DNA from: Trematomus loennbergii
Lineage: Eukaryota; Chordata; Actinopteri; Perciformes; Nototheniidae
NCBI GenBank assembly: GCA_012861695.1
Contig: JAAOOA010000193.1
Coordinates: 712,771 to 776,770, forward strand
Length of the DNA: 64,000 nucleotides
Direction: 5' to 3'
Shown here: positions 1 through 10,296 of the stretch, in pieces
Layout of the letters: every line of letters starts with the position of its first letter
Numbering within the stretch: position 1 is the stretch's first letter
Made by a program: the position numbers and the translations under genes
The notes under the pieces: model-generated
What the model was told of the DNA's origin: nothing
The model's database searches: none
Seen by the model: the letters and a program-made list of their open reading frames with translations, nothing else

Positions 1-945
1 ACACAACAGACCTGTGCTTCGCAATATTTCTGAGATGGAAAAAGCATGTACGGGTAAATTATTTAATATGCTGATCAAAATGCATTGCCTGATCAAATGT
101 CACACCAAGACGTAAATTAGACCGAACAGCTGAGGAAAGGGACCCTATACTCTTTGCAACCTTCGGAGCTATACTGTCTGACACAATGATAAGGACCTCT
201 GTTTTGTCTGCATTAAGCTGCAAAAAGTTAATAGACATTCAGCTGGGATTATCAGGTTTAAAAGAGACATAGAGTTGAATATCATCAACGTAACAGTGGT
301 AGGAAATATTACTAAATCTGCTGATAACCTGACCTAAGGGAAGCACATATAACGACAATATAACAGGACCCAAACAGAACCTTGAGGCACACCACAGGTA
401 AGAGCAGCAGTATCAGAAGTGAAAGGGCCTAAAGACACAGAGAAACTCCTATCTGAAAGGTAGGAGAACCATTTCAGGGCACTCCTTGAGACACCCACCT
501 GCCCGAGCCTTTCTATCATTATTCTGTGATCCAGAGTCAAAAGCTGCGCTAAGGTCCAGCAGCACTAAAACGGAGCATTGATCTCTATCCGAAGACATCA
601 TTATGTTGTTGGAGACTCTAAGGAGAGCAGTTTCAGTGGAATGCTTCTGACAAAAACCTGATTGGAACTTATCTAAAATCGTGTTAGCAGTAAAGACAGC
701 AGTAAGCTGTTTGGCAACAACTTTCTCTAACACTTTTGAAATAAAAGGCAGCTTGGATATAGGCCTGTAGTTGTTGTGAACTTTGGATCTAGGTTCGTTT
801 TTTTCAGGAGAGGCTGAACTACTGCGTGTTTTAGTGAGCTGGGACACGACCACATTTCAGGAATTTGCATGTGCCAAAACATATTTAAATGAAGAGACAT
901 CTACACCAACCTGACGAAATGTGAGCAGGGTTTACTGAAAGAGCC
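1..945 (-). mobile_element. L2-a LINE remnant, unit A (cut by window edge)
   Basis: Minus-strand reverse transcriptase fragments of an L2/CR1-clade LINE. Readable pieces include the [20 protein letters not shown] block, a [18 protein letters not shown] segment, a LDLSAAFD catalytic motif A at about 540-600, a GVPQGS motif near 400, and a YHCY.DDIQLY catalytic motif C at about 270-310. The 3' part lies beyond the window start, since position 1 matches 8598 in the next copy. Frameshifts separate the blocks. The 5' edge, about 900-945, is not sharply defined. The sequence is closest to the copy before unit F; both carry CACATATAACGAC where other copies read CATATATAAGGAC. Confidence 0.8.
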
Positions 946-1687
946 GCATCAGCTAAAAGGCTTTCACATGTTCTTCTGGAAAAGAAAATCTGAATTTATT
1001 TATTTTTCTTAATCCTAAAAATGAATCAAATGCAAATATCTTTTTCAGACATGAATGAATAGATATTTTTATAATAAAAAAAAAAGATGAGATTTTCACT
1101 TTTTTTCCTCTTAACTCTTTTTTAACAAGAAAACCCCAACATTTTATTTTGTACAGACATGTAAATGTGGCACTCATCTCACATCTTGAAAATAGAAACA
1201 CAATTTATTACAAACTCAACCTGTTTGCTTTTCTTTGAATGTGTTTTATTTCCTTCTTCAAACTTTCATTATGCATTCAAACATTGAGACTTAGTCAAAA
1301 ATAAAAGACCTTTAAAATAAAATAGAGGTGCTTTCTCTCTCTCATGCTTTACAAGAGAAACAACAACATACAAATAATCAATATCGATATTCAACAAATA
1401 TTTAGAGCAAAGTTTACATTTCCATGCAGAGAAATATGAGTTGAGGTTAACAGAAATCCTCCTGAGCAGTGACAGCCTCCATGGCTAAACAGACACAGGA
1501 AGGAGCGCCGCCTAAAGAAACTCCAACATCTACAGAACAACTCATGAGAAGATGTTAAAGCACATCCCATAATGTTTGATTGACAGCTGATCTCTGTGCA
1601 GTGAAGACATGAACAATCAGCTCTCAGCAACAATGATGGACACACAATGAGTTTAAGAAGTAGAAGAGTTCCTCAAATGACTTCAGG
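946..1687 (-). other. TRIM copy A 3' flank / putative 3' UTR
   Basis: AT-rich sequence downstream of the TRIM stop codon. It has several minus-strand AATAAA polyadenylation signals, for example + strand TTTATT at 1143-1148. The block at about 1391-1687 is almost invariant in all seven units and contains an 84-codon cysteine-rich open frame on the minus strand (1391-1645). No known domain is recognised in that frame. A 3' UTR is the simplest reading. Confidence 0.5.
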
Positions 1688-3332
1688 CTATTTCAGTTTA
1701 CAAAACTCAGCTGTGGTTCCATGATAAAGATAAACTCCAGCATGTAGCGGCTGAGTGAATGTGGTCTGGACTCTGTGGAGGAGAGTCATGGTTTCAGAGA
1801 TGCTGTAGAAGGACAGAACACCTGCTCTGTGATCCAGGTACACTCCTACTCTGGAGGACTGAGGACCTGAGACGGAGTGCTGATACTGTTGTAACGAAAT
1901 GAATATGTTTTGCCACACTCTAAGGACCAAGATTTGTCATTGTTTCCAAATAAACATTCTTCCCCCCCTGCTCTGCGATATTCTTGTATGCGACTGCTAC
2001 ATGAACTCTTACCCCTCTCCGCTCCACCTCCCAGTAACAACGTCCAGTCAGACTCTCTCTACTCAGGACCTGAGGCCATTCAGTGAATCTGTCTGTGTGA
2101 CGAGAATAAGACTGATGTTGTTTCATGAATGTTGCTTTTCTGCTCCCCTCAGATAATAACAGCCACATGTGTGCTGTGTTTGGATCCAGTGTGATTCCCT
2201 GTGAATATTTTAAGAACCCAGCTCTGGTGGTGGGCTCTGCTGCTGACAGTAAAACATCCACTTCAGTCGGTGAGACGTTTGTCCATTCCTCTCTCAGGAC
2301 GTCCTGTAGTTTGTCTCTGACTGCTGACAGGGCCGCCGTCACGTCCTCAAAGTAGCTCAGAGGACGGATGTTGATGCTGGATGAGTGTGTAGGTTCACTG
2401 AGGGCTGACAGTGAGGGGTAGCTGTGCAGAAACTGGTTGTGATCCTCTGTGTGAGACAGCAGCTTCAGCTCAGCGTCTCTCCTCTTCAGCTCAGCCATCT
2501 CCTGCTCCAGCTTCTCCTGAAGCTCTTTGACTCGACTCACTTCACTCTTCTGCTGGGATCTGACCTGCTGCTTCACATCAGAGCTTCTTTTCTCATGAGA
2601 CGGATCAGCTCAGTGAACATCTTCTCACTGTCCTCCACTGCTTTATCAGCAGAGCCATTGACGGCCTCCACCTCCTGCTGAAGCAGCTTCACCTCCTTCT
2701 CTCTGTCCTGGATTCTCTGCTGGATGTTTTGTCGACTCCCCTCCAGCTCTCTCTGCCTCTCAGTCCTTCTGCTGCAGCTGACACTGTGTCGTGGCCTTTA
2801 TGTTCGTCCACAGAGCAGAGATAACAGATACACTGCTGATCAGTGCGGCAGAACATCTTCATCACCTCGTCGTGACGAGAGCAGATGTTCTCCTGGAGCT
2901 TCTTGGAGGGCTCCACCAGCTTGTGTTTTTTAAACGTAGCTGCGTCATAATGAGGCTGGAGGTGTTTGTCACAATAAGAGGCCAGACACTGCAGACAGGA
3001 CTTACAGGCTCTCAGTTTTCTCCCAGTGCAGACATCACAGGCCACATCTTCAGCTCCAGCATAGCAGTGATCAGCAGGAGCAGCTTGGAGTCCAGTCTTC
3101 TTCAGCTCCTCCACTAAATCTGCTAACATGGTGTTTTCAGCAGGACAGGCCTCGGTGTGAAGCTCTTTCTACACTGAGGGCAGCTGTAGACTAGCTCTCC
3201 ATCCCAGTGGTGTTTGATACAGTCCATGCAGTAGCTGTGTCCACAGGGAATAGTGACCGGATCCTTCAGTAGATCCAGACAGATGGAACAAGAGATGGTT
3301 TCCCGGTCCAGCTGAACTCCTCCCTGTGCCAT
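1688..3332 (-). pseudogene. TRIM16-like / finTRIM-like gene, copy A (frameshifted)
   Basis: Intronless RING, two B-boxes, coiled coil and PRY/SPRY architecture of about 547 codons, the normal length for fish TRIM16-like proteins. The RING (residues 15-54) has all eight ligands: C15, C18, C30, H32, C35, C38, C51, C54. The B-boxes run from about residue 90 to 165, and a Gln/Glu-rich coiled coil from about 170 to 300. PRY (LDPNTAH) and SPRY (CYWEVE, KSWSLEC, GVYLDHRAG) follow, ending in TAG at 1688-1690. The family consists of cytosolic E3 ubiquitin ligases, many in antiviral defence, with SPRY as the target-binding domain. The frame breaks near 3130 (short T-run), 2763, 2594, and in SPRY near 1965 and 1900. 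The breaks are 1-nt indels, so this is either a pseudogene or a consensus error. The start at 3332 is conserved in all copies. Confidence 0.85.
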
Positions 3333-3821
3333 CTCACCTCTCAGTGATAGTTACGGACTGCATACAGAAGGTAAAATATCCACTTTCTCTGAACAGAAAC
3401 AATCTCTGACGGACGACAAATCTCCTGTCCTCCTGCTTTTGCTCACTCAATGCAGAGAATGAGGAAACAGCTTTCTCATTTAACATGTTGCTTGTTACTT
3501 GCTGCCAACCTTTGAAGGGGAGGGAACATTCAAATCCTTGATAGGGTGTAGCTCACTGTGTTTAGGAGCAGGAAGCAAGGCGAACGGGTTTAGGCAGGGT
3601 GTGTTATCTGTCATTAACAAGCTGCAATAAGAGTATTTAGACATAAAGCTATACATATCATCAATTTTCTTCAGATCTCCAAGTAAAGTTAATGTTCTTT
3701 CCTAAAAATAATAAAATCAATGTGTGCTGTTTATTTTATTACCATGTGCTTGCCTCTTTATTTAAAACCTGTTCACATTTGGGGGTAAATTCCTTAATGT
3801 AACTATAGACTCTAGACTCTG
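3333..3821. other. TRIM copy A 5' flank
   Basis: Conserved upstream sequence found in every unit, with TGTTTATTTTATTACCATG shared near 3727-3745. It is AT-rich with no clear TATA box. It meets the L2-b fragment at about 3822. No gene is seen. Confidence 0.4.
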
Positions 3822-4667
3822 GAAAGAGTAGTCGCCGGCCAACTCCATCTGCACATGTCCAGCAATGAGCTCTATGAGCCCCTCCAATCCGGCTTCAGAC
3901 TTGATCACAGCACGGAGACCGCCCTCATCAAGATCATCAACGATCTCCTCATTGCTGCTGACTCTGGCCGCCTCAGCATCCTCATCCTCCTGGACCTCTC
4001 TGCAGCGTCCATCTCCCACACCATCCTCCTCAACCGCCTATCTGACCTCCTCGGTGTCACTGGCACCGCCCTCTCCTGGCTCACATCCTACCTCCACAAC
4101 AGGGAACAGTTTGTTACCATCAATGGCTCGAATTCCCCCCCAGCCCCAGTCAATCATGGTGTCCCCCAAGGCTCTGTGCTTGCCCCCTCCTGTTCACCAT
4201 TTACATGCTCCCCTTGGCCAGATCATCCGCCATCACAGACTCAACTTCCACTGCTATGCTGATGATACCCAAATCTATCTCAGCTCTACTCCATCCTCCC
4301 AGCTCCCCCTCAATCCCTTGTCAACTGCCTGCACGAAATAAAAACCTGGATGTCATCAAATTTCCTCAAGCTTAACAGCAAGAAAACAGAGATCATGATT
4401 GTGGCACCCAAGGCGCTGCTCCGGAAGGTTGGTGACTTCAGCCTTGAGGTTGACGGCTGCTCCATCTCCCCATCTCCTGAAGTCTGCAACCTGGGTGTCA
4501 TCTTTGACTCCACCCTTTCCTTCCATTCCCACGTCAAGTCCGTCACCAAATCAGCTTCTTTCCAGCCAAAGAACATTGCCAGACTCCGACCGTCACTCTC
4601 GGAGTCTGTTGCTGAAAACCCTAGTAGTACATGCATTTGTCACCTCCCGCTTGGACTATTGCAATGA
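3822..4667 (+). mobile_element. L2-b LINE reverse transcriptase fragment, unit A
   Basis: 5'-truncated plus-strand RT of an L2-like (Maui-type) fish LINE. The LERVVAGQL block opens it, followed by [31 protein letters not shown] (motif C) and [10 protein letters not shown]. Motif A reads [10 protein letters not shown]; compared with copy D ([12 protein letters not shown]), the Phe and catalytic Asp are gone. A frameshift falls near 4190. The fragment ends abruptly at 4667 inside the RLDYCN block, where copy C continues for about 600 bp more, so a deletion joined it to the type 1 spacer. Confidence 0.85.
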
Positions 4668-4813
4668 TTTTATTTATTTATTTGGGTCTACAACAGATGA
4701 TACACATGTTTATGTCAGTAAATGTGTACTAACAGAGGCGGGGGTGTTGCTAGGGCTGCTGTCAGACGATCACCGGTGCGGAGTCATCACAAACGAACGT
4801 CGCTTCACGTGTA

Positions 4814-6408
4814 TGGGCTCAGAACAGTCTCATAATACACACATGCACACAGAAGGATTCACACTTGTATTTCATGATCCGCAAAAGGATTCACACTTGT
4901 ATTTCCGGATCCACACTTGTGTTTTTCAATGCACACACAAATGTGTTCCGTTTCATATTCATGTAAATAAAATCCAAATACAGAAAAAAGTTTTACATAT
5001 GTATTTTTGATCCTCACATATTTGTTTTCCGTTTAAAACCGCTGCACCTACAAACACAACCCACTTTCTGTGCATGGATCGCTGTGCATTCGTGTGTGGG
5101 TTTTTTGAGACTCCCCTGACGGTCACCCGATTCGTACTTGTAATTTGTTCTATCTATAGCCAATCAGATGTCTCCTCAATTCTAAGCCAATCACATGAGC
5201 GCGTCCCCACGAGGGTATGATTTATTGCGTTCATGACACTTACGCATTTTGCGCTGTCCGGAGCTGGGTTTCCGCGGACAGAATTTATTTTACCGGACAA
5301 ATTTGAAACTTACCGGTCATGTTTCAATAATAACAAGAAGAAGAATTGTGTAGCAGAGTTTCCGTTAGCAGGTAATTACCGGACTATGACCGGATATGGC
5401 TAATAACACGGGAGTAAGGATCCTCTCTTTTCCTCTCTCCCTCCCTCTCTCCTGACAGCCCGTCAGTTTCTCATGCAGCTTGCTAAAACTTCACTCGCGT
5501 TTATGTCCATATCGATCAGATCCAGCTCTCCTGTTCGGCCTTTATAGAGAGCACCGATCAAACTATTAGGAGTGAATATCGGCCGATAATGACCGGCGGG
5601 GCCCCCCCCCGTTGACACTTCACTGTCTAGCTCTGGCTTCGTAGTGCACTGATCGATTAGGCTAAGCTAACCTGTAGCTGCTCCCTCCACACTCACAACA
5701 ACTTCATGCAGACATAAATAAAGCAGCTGTATTCGCCATACAGGAAACACACATTTAAAACGGTTTGCCTGCCGTTTTTATGTACACAAGCATTCATTAA
5801 TGGTTCGGAAAGTGGCACTGTACCTTAATAATATAAAGGCTTGTATTTGCGTGCATTTCCTGCTCGGAAAGTGGCAATGTACTGAGAGTGGAGGTGTCCT
5901 GAGATTAGCGCCTGCAGGCAGGCTCCATGGACCTGTCAGCTCCGGACAGCGCAAAATGCGTACATGAAGCGCTACGTCATGAACGCAAGAAATCTACCCT
6001 CGTGGGGGCGCGCTCATGTGATTGGCTTAGAATTGAGGAGACATCTGATTGGCTATAGATAGAAAAAATTACAAGTACGAATCGGGTGACCGTCAGGGGA
6101 GTCTCAAAAAAACCCACACACGAATGCACAGCGATCCATGCACAGAAAGCGGTTTGTGTTTGTAGGTGCAGCGGTTTTAAACAAATATGTGAGGATCAAA
6201 AATACATATACAAAAAAATACATATACAAAACTTTTTTCTGTATTTGGATTTTATTTACATGTATATGAAACGGAACACATTTGTGTGTGCATTGACAAA
6301 CACAAGTGTGGATCCGGAAACACAAGTGTGAATCCTTTTGCGGATCATGAAATACAAGTGTGAATCCTTCTGTGTGCATGTGTGTATTATGAGACTGTTC
6401 TGAGCCCA
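4814..6408. mobile_element. Foldback (long-TIR) DNA element FB1, copy in spacer A
   Basis: A 1,595-bp element whose ends are inverted copies of each other: left arm 4814 to about 5270, right arm about 5940 to 6408. It starts TGGGCTCAGAACAG, ends CTGTTCTGAGCCCA, and is flanked by TA on both sides. The outer arm holds short subrepeats built on GGATTCACACTTGTATTTC. The middle (5271-5939) contains no transposase-like frame. A TA duplication fits the Tc1/mariner group, but the termini are not ones I recognise, so the superfamily is open. Four copies occur in the window. Confidence 0.75.
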
Positions 6409-6550
6409 TAAAAAAGTCTTACTTCACAGTTTACGGCAAAACATTTCTTTTTTTTACTTGCAAAATTATATTTTAAATTGACAAACATCATATGTGTAAT
6501 TCGTGGCACAATTCAAACGGGATCGATTTCTCTCGCCATTGACTTAAATA

Positions 6551-6708
6551 CAGGGGCGGACTGGGACTAAAAATCAGCCCGAGAAACTCGACCGGCCCAA
6601 CTCGGTACCGCTAGTCAATTGTCAACGAGGGGGGGGGGGTTCTAGTGAATTGTCCGACCGGCCCACTTCGGTACCGGCCCGGTATTCCCAATGGCCAGTC
6701 CGCCCCTG
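6551..6708. mobile_element. hAT-type MITE (158 bp), spacer A
   Basis: Non-autonomous element with inverted ends CAGGGGCGGACTGG / CCAGTCCGCCCCTG. It is flanked by CTTAAATA (6543-6550) and CTTCAATA (6709-6716), an 8-bp duplication with one change. The CAGGGG start plus the 8-bp duplication is the hAT signature. It contains a long G-run (about 6629-6638) and no coding frame. Confidence 0.85.
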
Positions 6709-7116
6709 CTTCAATACATAATTTTTCCGAAATTCCCATGGAGGTCCACCAGAAAGGGAGGGACTTCGCCCTTAGCCTTATTGTTTTTGCAAAGCATATC
6801 TGTTGGGTCTCTGCTCTGATTAGCTCGTAAACTGATCTTTGTTTTGACATTGTGACGTCATTGTGTGTTATGGCCACAGAGAAATGGACGTGTGTTGCAA
6901 TAATTGTACAGAATGAACGGCTGTAGTTAGCCACCTGTTGGAGTTGTTGGAGAAATACTGTTGTATTACTGGCGTTTACTGTTGTAAACGCCATTAAGAT
7001 CCTTTAAAGATTTCTCCTCTGATAGTCGACACAGGAAAAACACAGACAGAGAGTACAGCATTGTCATGGCAAACATCGTGTCTTCGTTTTTCATTCAGGA
7101 CGGTCATCATTTAGAG
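6709..7116 (+). other. Type 1 spacer sequence with coding-like remnant, spacer A
   Basis: Unique sequence shared by the four full type 1 spacers. It includes a CRE-like TGACGTCA near 6852 and, toward 7116, a short plus-strand coding-like stretch that the following hAT interrupts. No gene family is recognised. Copies A and E share a 5-bp deletion near 6727 that C and F lack. Confidence 0.35.
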
Positions 7117-7697
7117 CACATGTGTCAAACTCAAGGCCCGGGGGCCAAATCAGGCCCTTGTTGGATTTAATTTCGGCCCGCAGGATAATTCTTATTACTA
7201 TTAGATCTGGCCCACCGGTATATTGCACGCACACCTTCACTCAATCCTGAGGGTCTCCTCAGCTCAGAGCCTGACCCCAAACATTGATGAACTTGCACCC
7301 AAGATGAGATGCCAAGTATCTGGCTTGAACTAGCATCACAGAGTAGCACACTGAGTTTCAATGGATGTTTCCTTCTGCACTTTCTTTCTTGAGACAACAG
7401 GGCATGTTTGGTTTTTTCTTTGAGGGAAATAGTTTTTTTGAAGCTGTTGTTGGCCTGTGGGAAAATGTAATCATAAGAATGACTCTGCAGATAGAGCCAT
7501 AAGAAATTAATGCAACTGATTATTTAATGTTTAATGTTGTTTTTATGGGCAATAATTTAAGCTTTGTTAGTTCCATGTTTAATATGTGCAATAAGTTCAT
7601 TTCAATAAGTTTTGCAATAAACATTGAACCAGTCCGGCCCTCGACAAGTAGCGATTTATTTATTTCGGCCCACTGTGTATTGAGTTTGACACCCCTG
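7117..7697. mobile_element. hAT element (~580 bp), spacer A
   Basis: Termini CACATGTGTCAAACTCA and TGAGTTTGACACCCCTG are inverted copies apart from decay at the outer left end. Flanks are ATTTAGAG (7109-7116) and CTTTAGAG (7698-7705), an 8-bp target duplication. The GTGTCAAACTCAAGGCCCG start is typical of widespread vertebrate hAT MITEs. No transposase frame is present. The same element sits at the same site in spacers E and F but not C. Confidence 0.85.
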
Positions 7698-7920
7698 CTT
7701 TAGAGCCTCCACATCCTCAAAGTTCAATAACAGATGCTGTTGGAGGTCTTTCTGATGGAGATCCAGCACAAATTAATATTTTCTCTGTACATTTTAGAGG
7801 ATTAGTGTGATTCCAACAGAGAAAGGATACTGCCGCACTGGAGTCTTTTTCTATAGAAAAGGGCGCTCAAATATATTAAAACATATGTACAATATGTTGG
7901 ATGTTTATGTTTATTTTAGA

Positions 7921-9540
7921 TACGTTTATTTATTATAGCACCTTTCACAGAAATAGATTTCACAAAGTGCTTCACAAGTATAAAGTTTAAATTAAGACAG
8001 AAACATGAATACAATAACCACATGAGGAATACATTTAAGGTTAACAAAACACAGACCACGTGGTGTCCTGCAAGGAACAAACATGATGACAGGACACACC
8101 ACACACATTTCTTATAGAAATAAAAGCCAATGTAAAAAGATAGGTCTTCAGTAGTTTTTTAAAAGCTTCTACAGAGACTGCAGAGCGGATGTCTATAGGA
8201 AGAGAGTTGCAGCTCCACTTGAAAGGCACGGTCACCTTTAGATTTGAAAGGAGACCGTGGGACAGCCAGTAGGCCCTGGTCCTAAGTGACCTACTGGCGA
8301 TGTAGGGACGGAGAAGGTCACATATATATATACTCTGGTGCATTTCCATGCAGGGCTCTATAGGTAATAACCAGAACCTTTAAATCAATTCTGAAACCGG
8401 TCGGGAGCCGATGTAAGGATTTTAAAATGGGTGTTATGTGTGTCATCCTGCTGGACCTGGTTAACTGTCTTGCAGCAGCTTTCTGGACCATTTGTAGGCG
8501 GTTAAGAGTTGACTTGCGGAAACACGTGAAAATGGAGTTACAATAATCCAGCCGGGATGATATGAAAGCATGAATGATCATTTCAAGTTCCACTAATGAC
8601 ACAACAGACCTGTGCTTCGCAATATTTCTGAGATGGAAAAAGCATGTACGGGTAAATTATTTAATATGCTGATCAAAATGCATTGCCTGATCAAATGTCA
8701 CACCAAGACGTAAATTAGACCGAACAGCTGAGGAAAGGGACCCTATACTCTTTGCAACCTTCGGAGCTATACTGTCTGACACAATGATAAGGACCTCTGT
8801 TTTGTCTGCATTAAGCTGCAAAAAGTTAATAGACATTCAGCTGGGATTATCAGGTTTAAAAGAGACATAGAGTTGAATATCATCAGCGTAACAGTGGTAG
8901 GAAATATTACTAAATCTGCTGATAACCTGACCTAAGGGAAGCATATATAAGGACAATATAACAGGACCCAAAACAGAACCTTGAGGCACACCACAGGTAA
9001 GAGCAGCAGTATCAGAAGTGAAAGGGCCTAAAGACACAGAGAAATCCTATCTGAAAGGTAGGAGAACCATTTCAGGGCACTCCTGAGACACCCACCTGCC
9101 CGAGCCTTTCCATCATTATTCTGTGATCCAGAGTCAAAAGCTGCGCTAAGGTCCAGCAGCACTAAAACGGAGCATTCACCTCTATCCGAAGACATCATTA
9201 CGTCGTTGGAGACTCTAAGGAGAGCAGTTTCAGTGTAATGCTTCTGACGAAAACCTGATTGGAACTTATCTAAAATCGTGTTTGCAGTAAACAGCAGTAA
9301 GCTGTTTGGCAACAACTTTCTCTAACACTTTTGAAATAAAAGGCAGCTTGGATATAGGCCTGTAGTTGTTGTGAACGTTTGGATCTAGGTTCGTTTTTTT
9401 CAGGAGAGGCTGAACTACTGCGTGTTTTAGTGAGCTGGGACACGACCACATTTCAGGGAATTTGCATGTGCCAAAACACATTTAAATGAAGAGACATCTA
9501 CTTCAACCTGACGAAACGTGAGCAGGGTTTACTGAAAGAG
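7921..9540 (-). mobile_element. L2-a LINE, 3' half, before unit B
   Basis: Minus-strand LINE whose 3' end at about 7921 has the L2-type tail (AAAGGTGCTATAATAAATAA on the minus strand). The C-terminal RT block SSRLDYCNSIFTCF lies at about 8530. [10 protein letters not shown] and the YADDIQLY motif lie at 8880-9000, LDLSAAFD at about 9150, and [11 protein letters not shown] near 9370. Frameshifts separate these blocks at about 9050, 9090 and 9290. No 5' half or ORF1 is present, so the copy is 5'-truncated. It is almost identical to the copy at 45760-47380. Confidence 0.85.
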
Positions 9541-10296
9541 CCGCATCAGCTAAAAGGCTTTCACATGTTCTTCTGGAAAAGAAAATCTGAATTTATTTAT
9601 TTTTCTTAATCCTAAAAATGAATCAAATGCAAATATTTTTCAGACATGAATTAGATATTTTTATAATAAAAAAAACAAAAGACTGAGATTTTCACTTTTT
9701 CCTCTTAACTCTTTTATTAACAAGAAAACCCAACATTTTATTTTTACAGACATGTAAATGTGGCACTCATCTCACATCTTGAAAATAGAAACACAATTTA
9801 CTACAAACTCAACCTGTTAGCTTTTCTTTGTATGACTTTTCTTTGAATGTTTTATTTCCTTCTTCAAACTTTCATTTATGCATTCAACACATTGAGACTT
9901 AGTCAAAAATAAAAGACCTTTAAATAAAATAAGAGGTGCTTTCTCTCTCTCATGCTTTACAAGAGAAACAACAACATACAAATACATCAATATCGATATT
10001 CAACAAATATTTAGAGCAAAGTTTACATTTCCATGCAGAGAAATATGAGTTGAGGTTAACAGAAATCCTCCTGAGCAGTGACAGCCTCCATGGCTAAACA
10101 GACACAGGAAGGAGCGCCGCCTAAAGAAACTCCAACATCTACAGAACAACTCATGAGAAGATGTTAAAGCACATCCCATAATGTTTGATTGACAGCTGAT
10201 CTCTGTGCAGTGAAGACATGAACAATCAGCTCTCAGCAACAATGATGGACACACAATGAGTTTAAGAAGTAGAAGAGTTCCTCAAATGACTTCAGG
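9541..10296 (-). other. TRIM copy B 3' flank / putative 3' UTR
   Basis: AT-rich 3' flank with minus-strand AATAAA signals. It contains the invariant 84-codon cysteine-rich frame at 10000-10254. Nothing else is recognised. Confidence 0.5.
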
